The translations under genes were made by a program, and so were the position numbers. A stretch of 64,000 nt of DNA from Pyronema omphalodes. Taxonomy: Eukaryota > Ascomycota > Pezizomycetes > Pezizales > Pyronemataceae. The stretch is from the NCBI GenBank assembly GCA_024516155.1, contig JAJJXM010000082.1:172939-236938 (forward strand), in the 5' to 3' direction. This document shows positions 23,979-35,385 of the stretch, piece by piece. Each line of letters starts with the position of its first letter. The first letter of the stretch is position 1. The notes below the pieces were generated by a model. That model was not told the DNA's origin and made no database searches. It worked only from the letters and a program-made list of their open reading frames with translations.

Positions 23979-26900
23979 TTAGTTGCTACCGTTGAATCCA
24001 TTTCCATTTCCGTTGCCGTTACCGGAGTTACTGAATCCCTTGGTATTGGTAGAATTACCCAGGACATTATCGCCACTGAACTCATTATTGTTTGCATTCA
24101 AGTTCTCACCACCAACCTGGCCTTGTCCCTGGCCAAAGTTGACTGAACCAAACCCAGCCCCAGGCTCAGCCGCAGCACCAGCACCAGCCGCAGCTCCCAT
24201 CTTCCCCCCAAAGTCCCCCAATCCATCATACCGCGCAACCTCATTCCCAGTCCTAAAGACATTCGGAGCATTAAACCCATTAACCGCCGGATTAAACCCA
24301 TTAGCATTAACATCAAACCCAGCGCCAGCATTAAAAGCCGTAGCAAACCCATTCGCAACTGCATTCCCAATGCTGAATCCCGGTGCATTAAAGGCCGACC
24401 AAGGTTTTCCTGCGGGTTTGTAGTTGTTTCCCGTGGCTAGGATACGGGCTCTGATTTCGGGGGTGTAGGCTGGTTCTGGTTTTCCTGGGGCTGCAGTGGG
24501 GGTTGCTTGGCCCTGGCTCTGTCCCTGGCTCTGTCCCTGGATTTGGCCCTGGATCTGTCCCTGTCCCTGGATCTGGCTCTGGTTCTGGCCTTGGCTATAA
24601 TTATGATTTTGGCTTCTAGTTCCCGATGGAGGAGATTTTTGGAACTCGAAGTTGCGGTTGGCTTGGGATACCTGGGCGTCTAGATGTGCCTGCTGAGCGT
24701 TGCGGGTGGCTTGACGACGGTATACAGTAGGTGAACCTATCATGGCGGGGGATCTACCTTGTGTTGGAGCTTGTGGAATATACGGGGTGATAGAGGATTG
24801 GAATTTTCCGAAGAAGCTCGGGGGTTGCGTGTTGCTGTGTATTCCTCCGGTGTTGGTAGACCAGATGTTGGAGACGTTGGATAAGCCGGAGGGGGCTCCG
24901 AAGGGGTTGTTCTGGAAGGTTGGAGGTGTGCCGAAGGGTGCGGCGGTGGGGTTGAGACCTCCGGAGTTGTTGATGGGACGGGATTGGGGTCCGCCTTGGT
25001 GCTGTGGGGGGTGGACTGGTGGGCTGCTGAATCGGTTGATGGAAGAGTTGAATCCTCCGGGTTGTTGCAGGTAGGCTTGCTGTTGGTTGAAGTTTCGGTT
25101 GTTGAGCTGCTGATGTCCGCTAAAGGAAGAGGAATAGTTCATTTGACGCCTAGAAGGCCCAGGAGCTGGAGTATTGTTGTTCTCGCGTTTGAAAGAGCCA
25201 GGTGCTGGGTGCATAAGATGGGCGTATGGGTTACGAGACTGTAGACCCTCATGTCCGTACTGGTGGTTCATCATATTGTTAGATAGTCCAGTTTGTTGTC
25301 CAGAATTGTTCTCTACAGTATTATGAACCACCGATTGGAGAGTGTCGCTTCTGGTCATACCCATCTGAGGCATCTGGTTGTTAATCATGTTCTTCGGCAT
25401 TTCATTATGTTGTTCAGAATTATTCTGTGAAACATTCTGGACGACAGGCCGCAAAGTATCGCTTCTGTTGACTCCCATCTGAGGCTGCTGATTGTTCATC
25501 ACGTTGTGATCGAATTCATTCTGTTGTCCAGCAGTATTCTGAACCACAGTCTGTAAAGTATCACTTCTTGTCATATTATCCTTTGGTCCATGGTTATTCC
25601 CTTCAACTGCAATGGTAGCCTTGCCGGTTGGGGGACTTCCCGTTCCTCTCAAGTCAAACTGCTTGGGAGCACTAGGTCCATAAGTGCTCGGTGAAGGATG
25701 CTGGTACTTGAGGTGAAGTTCGCGAGTCAAAGCATCCGCAGGAAGACGTCTATCAGGAGAATAGATGTAATCTGGCATTGGGTGAGGTTCCGGGGGAGTG
25801 GCATTGGTAGGTGGAATGCTATCCATAATAATCCTATAGTTGAAAGGAGCAGAAGGGATGGGGCCCTTGTTTTTGTTCCACATGATTCCTGTGGTCGAGG
25901 GGTAGCGGTTGAAGATGTTGAGCATCTCGTACCCCGCCTGAAGAAACAGTTAAATTTGCGTGGTTTATAAGAGATTAAGAAAGACATACCTCCGGCAAAA
26001 GCTCCTGGGTGTCACGACTAACAGCAATAGACTTATCTTCATTATTGCTGGATAATTATTAGTACAGGTTTGATGGGAGTATTTAAGAGGATTGCTTACG
26101 ACAAGGTGATATGGCACACGGCGCTCATGGGAATATCTTTTACATAAACCCACTTGACATCAAATCTGCCACGCCAGCGGCGCTCGGTCCAGACACCAGC
26201 GCGGGCGGTAAAGTCAATAGTAGACGTCATCTCCGCAACACCACAGAACGAACGACTACCACTACAGTTAGCAAACTCCACTTCCACATCTTGAAAACGT
26301 TTACTAACCTATGGTTACAGGAAAAGAACAAAAGAACGGGCCCGTGTCCAAAGTGGGTTTTGAAAGCCTTGTGCAGACGCTTATTGCCCATATCGGTCGA
26401 GGTCCAAATTCCCCATTTGAGGGAAGCGAGAATGTCGTACTCATTCATCGCCTTGATAACATAGAACCGCGCCTACAAAGTATCAGTATCCAATCCATTG
26501 AAGGAAACAACAGACTTACATTATTGTTATAACGATGGATAATCGGGTTTAAACGATTTCCGAACAGAGAAGGCCACTTCTCCTTGCAAGCCATCTGGTA
26601 CACCTCAAGACCACGGGCCACATAGACACCATCACCGAGATCATAAATCTCAGGAGGCTCGCCACGGCGTTTGGAAGTCGCACGGGGAGATTCATCATCG
26701 TCCTGGGCAGTCGACGCGATGGTGGGTGCGTACTGAGAAGGCGTCTCGGAAGCGCCAACAGTGTTCTGATAAGCAGGTAATGGCACTTGAGAACTGATAG
26801 AGTCAACAGGGTAAAAACCAGAAAGAGCCTGATTGGAAAAAGGGGCCTGGTTGAACATAGGTGCCTGGTTGAACATAGGGGCTTGATTGAACAAAGGAGC

Positions 26901-28685
26901 CTGGCTGAATGAAGAAGCCTGGCCGAATGAAGAAGCCTGGCCGAACATGGAAGCCTGATCGAACATAGGATCCTGAGATGGCATGAATGCTGATGAGTTG
27001 AAAACGAGAGGTCCTTGTGGGACTTGGCCATGCATCTGAGGGTTTCCAGCGTGGGATGCAAAAAATGCGTCCATACCCCGGAGGCTATCATTTCCATGGA
27101 TCTGATTGCGACAAAAGTTGGGGGAGTTCGGATCAGCATTCTCAACGTTAATCAGAGGTAGCATATGTCCATTTTGACGACCGTCGTGGCCTGCGTACGG
27201 TTGAGAGTTCGAAGTAAGCGTTGAGCTTCTGTAGAATCTCGCAGAATTGTTCATATCGAAGTTGGGATTTGGTGCCTCTTGATGGATGTTATCGCGGGAG
27301 GCATGAAGATATTCATAATCATTGATAGAGGCGTGGCCGAAAACCGACGGGTTAACTCCATTATCAAAGCTATGTGAGGCAGAGAGTCCATCAACCATTC
27401 CCTGATGAGCATTGTCATTCAGAGACTGATTCTCGCTAATAGCGAATCTCCCAAGGCGATTAATGACTGAATCTACCATACTTTCAGAAATGTTAGGATG
27501 AAGCTGATGACCTTCTTCACCATCGTCCAGGATACCTTTTACAGTCAGTATAATTTCACCCACCTGAGCGCTGATTTGAGCTCTTTACTGACCTTCAATA
27601 TCTCTGGTAATCCGTGCTGCGATGGGGTCCTCGCGGAGAAATCCAAGATGACTAGCAGGGCGAGGGATTTCATGTCTGGTAGACCGGACTTCTGCGTTTG
27701 GATTGAGTCGAGGAGCACTCCTACAGTGTCTCAACCGCGCAAGAAGAGCACGAGCCTCTTCAAGATTAAGGGCAATCAATGGCTGGATCATTGTGACCTC
27801 CATAAGCTCATCAGGACCAGTAACACCAGTCGCCGAACCAGTTGTCCAAGCTTGACGCTGATCCATCGCAGAGGCGGATCGCTGAATTCCTGGAACCGCA
27901 AGATTACCAGGGGAAGTCGAGCTAACTGAAGCTGCGGGGGAGTTGGAGTCACCCCAAAGCGGAGGACGATAGGAAACTCCATGATCACTCATGCTAGTTC
28001 CAGATCTCGGAGGAACAGAGAGGTTGGCAGATGTTGGCATTGGAGCGCTGGAATCTCGGAGCTGATTCAGCTGGCGAAGAACCGGGGAGCTGATGATACC
28101 GTCCATCTCGCTCAGTTGAATACTCAACTCAGACGCGTTAGAAGACAAGTCCTCTACGCGTTTATCAACTTGTTGTCGAACATAAGAAGGGGCCGGCGGG
28201 GATTGGACTTACCATGTCCTCTCAGATAAATGTCTGAGATCAGCACAGAGGTGCTGTCGTTTACCACCATAATCACGAGCAATTGAGGATTAGGAGATCC
28301 TCTAAAACGTATGCCAGCAAGAACTGCAGAATGCTCTGAAAATCCCAATTCTTTCAAGATAAAGTAGGCCTCGATAAGACTGATGCGAAAGGGTACTGCG
28401 GGAGGGGGACGGAGAGGAGGAGTTCGGGAAGAGCGTGTGATAGGAATGTTGGTCACCCTTCCAGTCAGAACTGATTAGCAAGTCTATTCTCTCCGTTGAA
28501 TAATCATAGTGCGGGTTTTATTGATCAAGTCTTGAGGCCGTTTGCATAGTTCTATGCTCAATGGCCCCGGAACTGGATTCGACCTCAGGGGAGAACAAGA
28601 TGAATCCCCATAGCCCAGTGTTCTTTGTCGGACTCGAAAGATTAAACAACGGGTCTTCGAGTAATGCTTACATCTGGTCTTCCAT
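23979..28685 (-). CDS. YTH-domain protein (predicted m6A RNA reader), repeat-rich
   Basis: Eight exons join in frame to 1392 residues: 28685-28672, 28457-28213, 28153-27593, 27535-26520, 26472-26309, 26261-26100, 26047-25990 and 25937-23979. The YTH domain (about 612-755) is split over four exons: 'ARFYVIKAMNEYDILASLKW', GIWTST, 'GPVLLFFSCNHSGS' then 'RSFCGVAEMTS', AGVWTERRWRGRFDVKWVYVKD, and NNEDKSIAVSRDTQELL. The tryptophans expected to cage N6-methyladenosine are present (GIW, AGVW, RRW). Upstream are about 600 low-complexity residues, including a hexapeptide array (MFNQAP-like, 26850-26990). Downstream are about 640 residues rich in Asn, Gln, Gly and Pro, with three RSDTLQxVV repeats and a GQ-repeat. 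The N-terminal exon is placed by a 14-nt start exon (MEDQ), because the exon 2 frame itself opens with GTG. RNA binding is inferred from the domain. Confidence 0.9.
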
Positions 28686-29227
28686 CAGGTGGTGGGTTAT
28701 AATTGGATGTTTGCTTGTTGTTTTGGTGATGAAATGATGATGATGAAGGTTTGCGGATGCGGTGATGATGGGGAGGAGGAGGAGGAGGAATGGCCTTGCG
28801 GGAGGTGGAGACCACTTTATACTTTGCACTGCCCCATTTGAGGTTGACTGGAATTCAATTCTGTCAATTAACTTTTGGGCCCCCAGGAGGTTTCACCCCA
28901 TCATAGGGTCGAAACCTAGGTGCAGGGGTTAATCATTAGAATCGTCACATACAGTCTTGGAATTCACAGCAACATACCCCGTCACAAAGAAACTGGACTC
29001 AAGTACATATCTTTACTAAATGCAAGTCAAAAGATAAAGATGGATTTATTGGTTACAGTAGGAAGCAAGCATTAAGTCCGTCATTAATTTTATAACTCCC
29101 AAAAATGCCCAATCAAATAATACACCATGCAAATCCTAGCAAAATGATAAGTAATTTCATCCATACATGCCCATAAAGTTCCATTATTCCTTTCCATTAC
29201 ACCATCTTAATATGCGTCTTTATATCT
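28686..29227. other. Intergenic region: YTH gene promoter side
   Basis: The 5' leader of the YTH transcript (CA- and CAT-rich on the minus strand, about 28690-28790) and the 3' flank of the next minus-strand gene fill this 540 bp. No other feature is visible. Confidence 0.55.
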
Positions 29228-30319
29228 TCAATCAGCGCCTGGCAAAGAATCATCCCCACCTTCCTTATTGACCTCTACACCTTGACTATTATCTTTCGGC
29301 GACACAGGCTTCGATACGGATCCCCGGATGTCAAAGTTCTTGAGAGCTTCGATAAGCGCGGAATCGGTAATCTTCGCTTTTTTTGGCGTGTTAACATCCG
29401 GCGTTTCCGTCCCATCACCTCCATCTTGACTGCAACAGCTCTCTTTACGCTTATCACAGCCTGTAGATGGCTCTTCGTTCTTTGCGTCGCTGGTCTTTGA
29501 AGTATCGGTATGTTGAGAAGAGTCGTTTTTCTTAGGAGAGTCATTTTTCTTCGTTTTAGCCAGGAGAGATTGCGTAGACGTCTTAGGCGTCTTCGGCAAC
29601 TCGAACTTAAACCGATCCTTATTGCATTCCGCAGCACCACGGTTTTTCTTGAGATACATTTCCAATTCCTTTAGCTCCGTTCCGAATTCTCTTCCCGTGG
29701 TACAATGCTCCGAGGTAACATCAACCGGAATACGATCCTCGACTCTAACCAGGATCAATTCCCGTTTCCACCAAACCGTAGGTTCAATTTTTCCATCATC
29801 AGAAATATCTCTCATGATAAGCGGAACTTCTTTTAATTCATCTTCAATTTTCTCATCCGTCGGCAGCTGTACTTCATCAGGTTCCGGTTTCGCGTAAAGA
29901 AAATACGAAACGGAGATAAAGCCACTCCAAGCTCTAGTTTGCCAGATTTTATTAACCTTGGCAGCGACTTTCCGAGCTTTGCATGAGAGGGTACAATTTC
30001 TAAAGATATCGGGTTGTGCTTGGATACTGAAGGAAAGACGGGGTTTTTGGTTTTCCTTGAGCTTTTCTCGTTCTTCGATTGCTAGCAACCTTGCGCGGCC
30101 GCAGCTACAGCCGGATTCATCGGGGAAGACTCGGAGGGTTTCGGCGGCGTTGAAATCGTATCTGGTGTATTTCGTTTTCGTGGGTGGGAAGAATGGATTG
30201 AATTGTAAACTCCACTCGGCCATCGTCTTGGAGAATGAACATTTGAGGGGGATGGTATCGACAACGCTATCTTCGGCTCCAATGGCTGGGATTCTGTAGG
30301 CCAGAATTGAGTAATCCAT
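29228..30319 (-). CDS. Uncharacterised protein, 363 aa
   Basis: This is a single uninterrupted frame from an ATG with good context. I do not recognise the family. Residues 1-235 look globular: mixed hydrophobic and charged sequence with regular Trp/Phe/Tyr, a CSCG cluster near residue 73, and segments such as 'WQTRAWSGFISVSYFLYAK' and 'TVWWKRELILVRVEDRIPVD' that suggest beta strands. Residues about 240-363 are Lys/Thr/Ser/Asp-rich and probably disordered, with one CCSQ pair. There is no signal peptide or membrane segment. The gene lies between the YTH gene and the ADIP gene, all on the minus strand, but 350-540 bp gaps argue against a shared transcript. Coding nature is likely from length and composition; function unknown. 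Confidence 0.75.
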   Translation of the reverse strand: MDYSILAYRIPAIGAEDSVVDTIPLKCSFSKTMAEWSLQFNPFFPPTKTKYTRYDFNAAETLRVFPDESGCSCGRARLLAIEEREKLKENQKPRLSFSIQAQPDIFRNCTLSCKARKVAAKVNKIWQTRAWSGFISVSYFLYAKPEPDEVQLPTDEKIEDELKEVPLIMRDISDDGKIEPTVWWKRELILVRVEDRIPVDVTSEHCTTGREFGTELKELEMYLKKNRGAAECNKDRFKFELPKTPKTSTQSLLAKTKKNDSPKKNDSSQHTDTSKTSDAKNEEPSTGCDKRKESCCSQDGGDGTETPDVNTPKKAKITDSALIEALKNFDIRGSVSKPVSPKDNSQGVEVNKEGGDDSLPGAD

Positions 30320-30665
30320 GTTTGTTGGTAGGGTGGATGTAACGAAAGAGGTGGGTGCGAGGTAACGTTTTTTGTTTGTATGGAACGGGTGTCTGGTGCG
30401 TGTTAGACGAAACGCCGTCTCACTTGAGACGGTTTATGATTGAGGTACCGGTACGCGGACCACAATTATGATAGTCACGTCCTGGAGACGGATTACATGC
30501 CTAATTAACACTTCAAAGATGAAGCCGCGAAGGACTAGGTTTGGGCTAAGGCCATGTCCTCAGACGACCTATTTGTTCGTAATATATACCCCCCGAACGC
30601 CAGCCTACCATAATAAACCAAATAAACAAAGGTATAAAATAATCACAAATTACAACTCCATATTA
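30320..30665. other. Intergenic region
   Basis: The promoter of the 363-aa protein and the 3' flank of the ADIP-domain gene share this 346-bp gap. Nothing else is seen. Confidence 0.55.
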
Positions 30666-33600
30666 TCACCAATCATCAAATCCCGCAGCTTTCGTTCTTC
30701 TGGATCCTCTCTTTTTCACGTTCGGCAAGCTTGAGCGTGCCTTCTTTGGTGCCGGGGAGGCAACTTCCTTCTAAAAAAAAGTTCATTAGTATCTCTATAA
30801 CAATGACATATGGTTGGATTGATTGCTTACCCCTTTCTCAGATCTCCGCCTCTTCGACCCCGTCTGTGTTTCCTCATCTTGAGCCATAACAATCACGTCC
30901 TCCATGTTCTCATCCGAGGGTCTTATGCGTGGAGTAAGGGAATCGATGGGCTCTGAGACAGATGCAGCTTTAGACTTCCTCCGAGATTTAGGTTTCGGTA
31001 GCGGCGTAGCATCTTCAGTGGGAACAGTGACGTCATCTTCAGCAACAGTTGCCGCCTTTGATTTTCTCCTGGTAGACTTTGACTTTACAACCGCAGGTGA
31101 CTCAGTAAGATCAATCACCGTCTCCGATAGGGTTGCCTTAGATTTTCTCCGAGTGGCTTTTGCCTTTGGTACAGGATCCTCTTCAGCATCGACAACTGTG
31201 GCGTCTACATCTTCGGCTGGCGCAACTTTTGACTTCCTTCTCGACGCTCTAGGCTTTGATGTTGGTAAATCTGTATCACCAGTAACATCCACAAGAGTAA
31301 CACTCCCTTCATCTTGAGCAGCAGCTCTTGACTTACGGCGTGTCTTTTTTGGTGATGGCACTACTGTTTCTTCCGCGTCCTCGGCTAGCTGTGCAGCCTT
31401 CGACTTTCGTCTACTTTTAGGCTTTGGTGCTTCCTCAGCCTCCGTAGTTGCCGCTTCCGCTTCGTCTTCTGTTGCAGCAGCAGACCGAGATTGTCTCTTC
31501 CTTTTATCACCCGCTACAGACACCGTAGTCTCATCCCCAGCAGTCCTTGAAGACTTTCTCCTACCCCTTGTAGGTTGAGGAGTCATCTCTGGCTCCCGGG
31601 ATAATTCGTCTCCTGATTCTGGTTCAGCCTGTAGTGGTGGGGTCCTTGGTATCTTTGTGGAGCGCTTGAACGCGGGTGATGGCACTGGTTTTGCTTTAAC
31701 GGCGCTTAACACAGACTTCGCGGGCGTCCTTGCGGTTTTTGTGGAGCGCTTTGAAGGAGTGGGACCGACAGAAGGCATGAAATCGGATTCAGAGGATGGG
31801 AGAGGGAGATGGTCGGAGAAGCGAGTGGGGTCAGAACCTGTGGTGCGAGGAAGGGCTGGGGAACTGGGGACGTAGTTGAGAGGGATTTTGCGGGCTTGGT
31901 TGGGGATTTCGATGTAAGTAGGCTCGGCTTCGAGAGCAGCTTCATCATCTTCATCGGCTTCTTCAACTTCTTCGGCGTCCTCAGCTGCTGGTTTTGAAGG
32001 TTGTTCTTCTAGTACTTCGGGCTCAGACGAGGGAAGGACGTCGTCGTCGTGTCCGTCGGCCTGCTCTTCGTCTTCTTCCTGAACCTCTTCTTCGACTTCT
32101 TCTTCCTCAACTGCTTCTTCCTCAGCCGGTTCCTCCTCAACCTCTTCTTCCTCAACCGCTTCTTCGACATTCTCATCCTCAACCGCTTCCTCAACCTCTT
32201 CCTCAGCCTCTTCTTCTTGAATCTCTTCTTCCTCAATCTCTTCTTCCTGAATTTCTTCTTGCATCTCGGCATCAACCTCCTGCTCCTCGTCAACCCCCTG
32301 CTCCTCTTGTTCCTGCTCCTCTTCAACTCCCTGCCCCTCCTGTTCCTGCTCCTCTTCTTGTTCATCTCCCTGCTCTAACTGCTCCTCAACCTCTACTTGC
32401 TGTTCTTCCTCTTCTGCAGGATGAATCTCAACCTCTGTCTCCAGTGTTGCTATAGGATCCGAACGGCGACTACGAGTATTTCTTCGTGACCTAGTAACCG
32501 GTGTTTGTTGTGGTGCAGGTTCCTCAATTTCCACCTCAGGGGCTTCCATCTCAAATTCTTGTTCAGGTGGTGGTGCATTAGCAGATGGGTCCGAGTTTTG
32601 TTTTGGAGTAGGCACATTCTGTGGCTTCTGCGCGGATGATCGGGGTCCTGTTGCTGGTGTATCCTCCAATTCCAACACAACTTTAGGACCAGTCTTCCCC
32701 GGCGTAGCAAGGGACTTGAGTGAGATTCTGTATGGCGTTTTCGCTGATGGTGTCAGCGGCAACGGGGTTTTCTCATTGATCTCTGGGATATACGCCGAGA
32801 CCCTTCTACGGGATTTGACGCTCCAAGGCTCCTCTGGTTGCTCCTGCTGTTCATCTTGCTTCTCTTCTTCTTCTTCTTCGCCTTCCTCGACCATTTCCAT
32901 TTGCTGTACTCCGCGGCCCTTCCGCTGTTTGCGCTTGGGGTAAGCCCCAGGTATCTTCTCCTCCACTAAATCGATTCCCTCCATTGCTTCGTCGCTGTTT
33001 TCTGTCTTCTCTGTCTTCTCTCCTTCGCCCCCTTCGTTGTCAAATAGATCGGCTCCAGTTGAGTTCATAATTCCCTTATTCCATTCCTCAACCAAGTTAA
33101 GAGCCTTTCTCCATTCCTCATAAAGCACATCATTCGTCTGTCTCAGCTGCGAAATTTCTGCATCCCTCTCCTCTAATTCCTCAATCGGCACATAATCCGG
33201 GCGTTCCAACATATCCTGCAGGATATTCACCGTCTGCATAAGGTCCTGTTCCAGCGTATCATAATCCGCCGGCGCCGTCTGAACCGGATTCACTATTTCC
33301 TCCGACTCCTCATCCTCCTCCGCAATAGTATCCAAATTATGGTTCATATCTGGAATTCCGGCGAGACCCTTCAACGTCGATAAAGCCCTTCTCATAAGCC
33401 CCACAATCTGATCATTCTCATCTGCCATATTCTGCGATAGTGTCGTCAAGAATTCCACCGTGTCATAAACCAGCCTATGATCCTGTTCTCCCTGTGCAGG
33501 TTCCTGAACCTTACCCGCTACCGGATTTCCGCCCATAATTTCCACTCGGGGGAACTGATTTCTCGGTCCAAAACCCTCCCGTAGTCGCTTTTGTAGCTTA

Positions 33601-34219
33601 TGAATCTCCGTATCACGTTTCCTTAAATCATTTGCCGACTGTGTACGGACCTGAGCAAGCTGTGTCTTTACTCGTAAAGTTTCTGTTCGTAACGATTTCG
33701 CGGAGGCTTCGGCGGTCCGTACGTGGGTATTTGAGGTTCTGACTTGAGCTTCCAGGTTAGAATTTTTTCGCTCCAAGTCGGAGATCTTGATCTGTAATGA
33801 ATCCTGCAGCGTTGTAAGCTGACGGTTAAGAAGATGGGAGAACTACGGGCCGGTTTACAATCGTCGCATTATGTTTCGCTTCTGCCGCCTTTAGAGTTCT
33901 GATTGTGAGTGCAAGATTTTCCCGTTGTTCGGCATCTTTCTGTTATCGTAGAATTCCACTTTTCGTCAGTTTCCTTCCTTTTCTAGCTCCGAGATGGTGG
34001 TTGTAGAGGTGGAGGTGGGGTGGGGTTGGAGAAAAGAAAGAACAAAAGACATACATCTCGCCTTTGTACAAGCTCATGAACGAGGTTAATGATTCTCTTC
34101 GGAACATCATTATCTCTATGTGGTTTCGCAAAGTCGATAGGTGAATCGCGTAATAAACCTCTGGAGGCCAATTGGTTGTTGACATAATTTGACGCGGCTT
34201 TGAGGTCGCCGGAATCCAT
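30666..34219 (-). CDS. ADIP-domain coiled-coil protein (Msd1/SSX2IP-like)
   Basis: Exons 34219-34055, 33939-33859, 33818-30831 and 30770-30666 give 1112 residues. The first 110 residues match the ADIP (afadin- and alpha-actinin-binding protein) domain: 'LKAASNYVNNQLASRGLLRD', 'PIDFA', 'RIINLVHELVQRRDKDAEQR' and ENLALTIRTLKAAEA. This domain defines fission yeast Msd1 and human SSX2IP, which anchor microtubule minus ends at spindle pole bodies or centrosomes. A coiled coil continues to about residue 150. Residues about 545-690 are nearly all Glu with Gln and Val, strongly acidic. Residues about 850-1060 carry at least six copies of a basic motif [ST]RRKSKA with 30-40 residue spacing, and the C-terminus is Lys/Arg-rich. 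The role at the spindle pole is inferred from the N-terminal domain only. Confidence 0.83.
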
Positions 34220-35385
34220 TATAATTGTTTCAATTTTTTTTTTTCGAACGTGACGTGACGGAAGGCGCAGTTTGTAGTAGTGGTAGTAGTGGTAGTAGTA
34301 GTATGTAGTAGGGCCCCCGTTGGGATAAAAGGTGCGGGAATACTACAGTACGGGCGTTACGATCGGTCGGTGCGTAAGTCGCGTTGCCAAAGTGGTGGTG
34401 TATCTACTCTATCTATGTATCTAGAGCAGAGCAGAGCAGAGCAGAGTAAACAGCAACCACGCTAGGATGGCCGAGCGCCCGCCAAACTTCTTGGAGCCGC
34501 ATCGCTAAATGCGGATGCGGATGCAGATCACTTGGAGGAGACCTGGGACTGGATGGTTGAGGAATATAGGGAATTTTATTAATTGGGAATATCAAACGGT
34601 AATATTGGGAACTGTGTGCACGCGTCACGTACAGCATTGGAGAACGTGTATCCGGCCATCATTTGTGATCACTTTGGGATCCGGAGGTGAGTGATCATCG
34701 ATGATTCCGGACTTTTGCTTCAAATTGCGGACCCGGGACTGAATGGTCCAATTATCATCAATGGAAAGAAACATTGCTTGGAAATTTTTGTACAAAGATT
34801 TTACGGTCTTTGGCAACAGCTTGTTACTCAACCCCAGAAGACCGTAGCGGTATATTTATCCATCTTCAATTTTTACCGAGACATTCTGTGAACACCCGAT
34901 TACAGTACAAGAGCAGCAGCCTGGACCATAGGTAAAATCAAATGTTAGAACACGGGTGATCCAATTGAGTTGGAAACACGCGGTGGATGTGGGTTATGTA
35001 TTGATACTCATGTACCATAATCGCTGTGGAAGCTCAGAGAAAGACTGGGCCGATATGATCATACATGTTTGATTTGCGCCTTGCAGCCGAACCGGTGACC
35101 GGCGAACAGTTTGATATACTGTGGGTCAGGGTTGATTGACGACGCAACTCGGGACAACAAGGCACCAAGTGGCACAACGTCAATCTTCACCACGTTTTTG
35201 TCACGCCGCTCAAACCTGGATGACGAAATCGAATTTTCGGAACTTGAATACATATATATCCGAATCGATGCAACATCACTGCTTCACAAGTTTACAGACG
35301 AGCAAAAAAGCTGAAGAAAATTCGTCATATTATTATTTAAAAAAGCATTACATCGTTAGGGTATCCATAAAAAAAAAACACACAC
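34220..35385. other. Intergenic region
   Basis: The promoter side of the ADIP gene (GTA repeats near 34275-34303 and 'gcagagcagagca' near 34427-34445) and the 3' flank of the MDR oxidoreductase are the only assigned parts. Small open frames have no recognisable content. Confidence 0.55.

Noticed and set aside
34460..34540. tRNA-like stretch (aggatggccgagcg followed by a short hairpin)
   Set aside because: The phrase resembles the D-arm of a Leu/Ser tRNA, but no anticodon stem, T-loop (GGTTCGA) or acceptor pairing follows.
34945..35310. Possible solo LTR (starts tgttagaacacg, ends near tttaca)
   Set aside because: The start resembles Ty1/copia LTRs, but the flanks show no 5-bp duplication and no primer-binding or coding sequence. 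A genome search would be needed.
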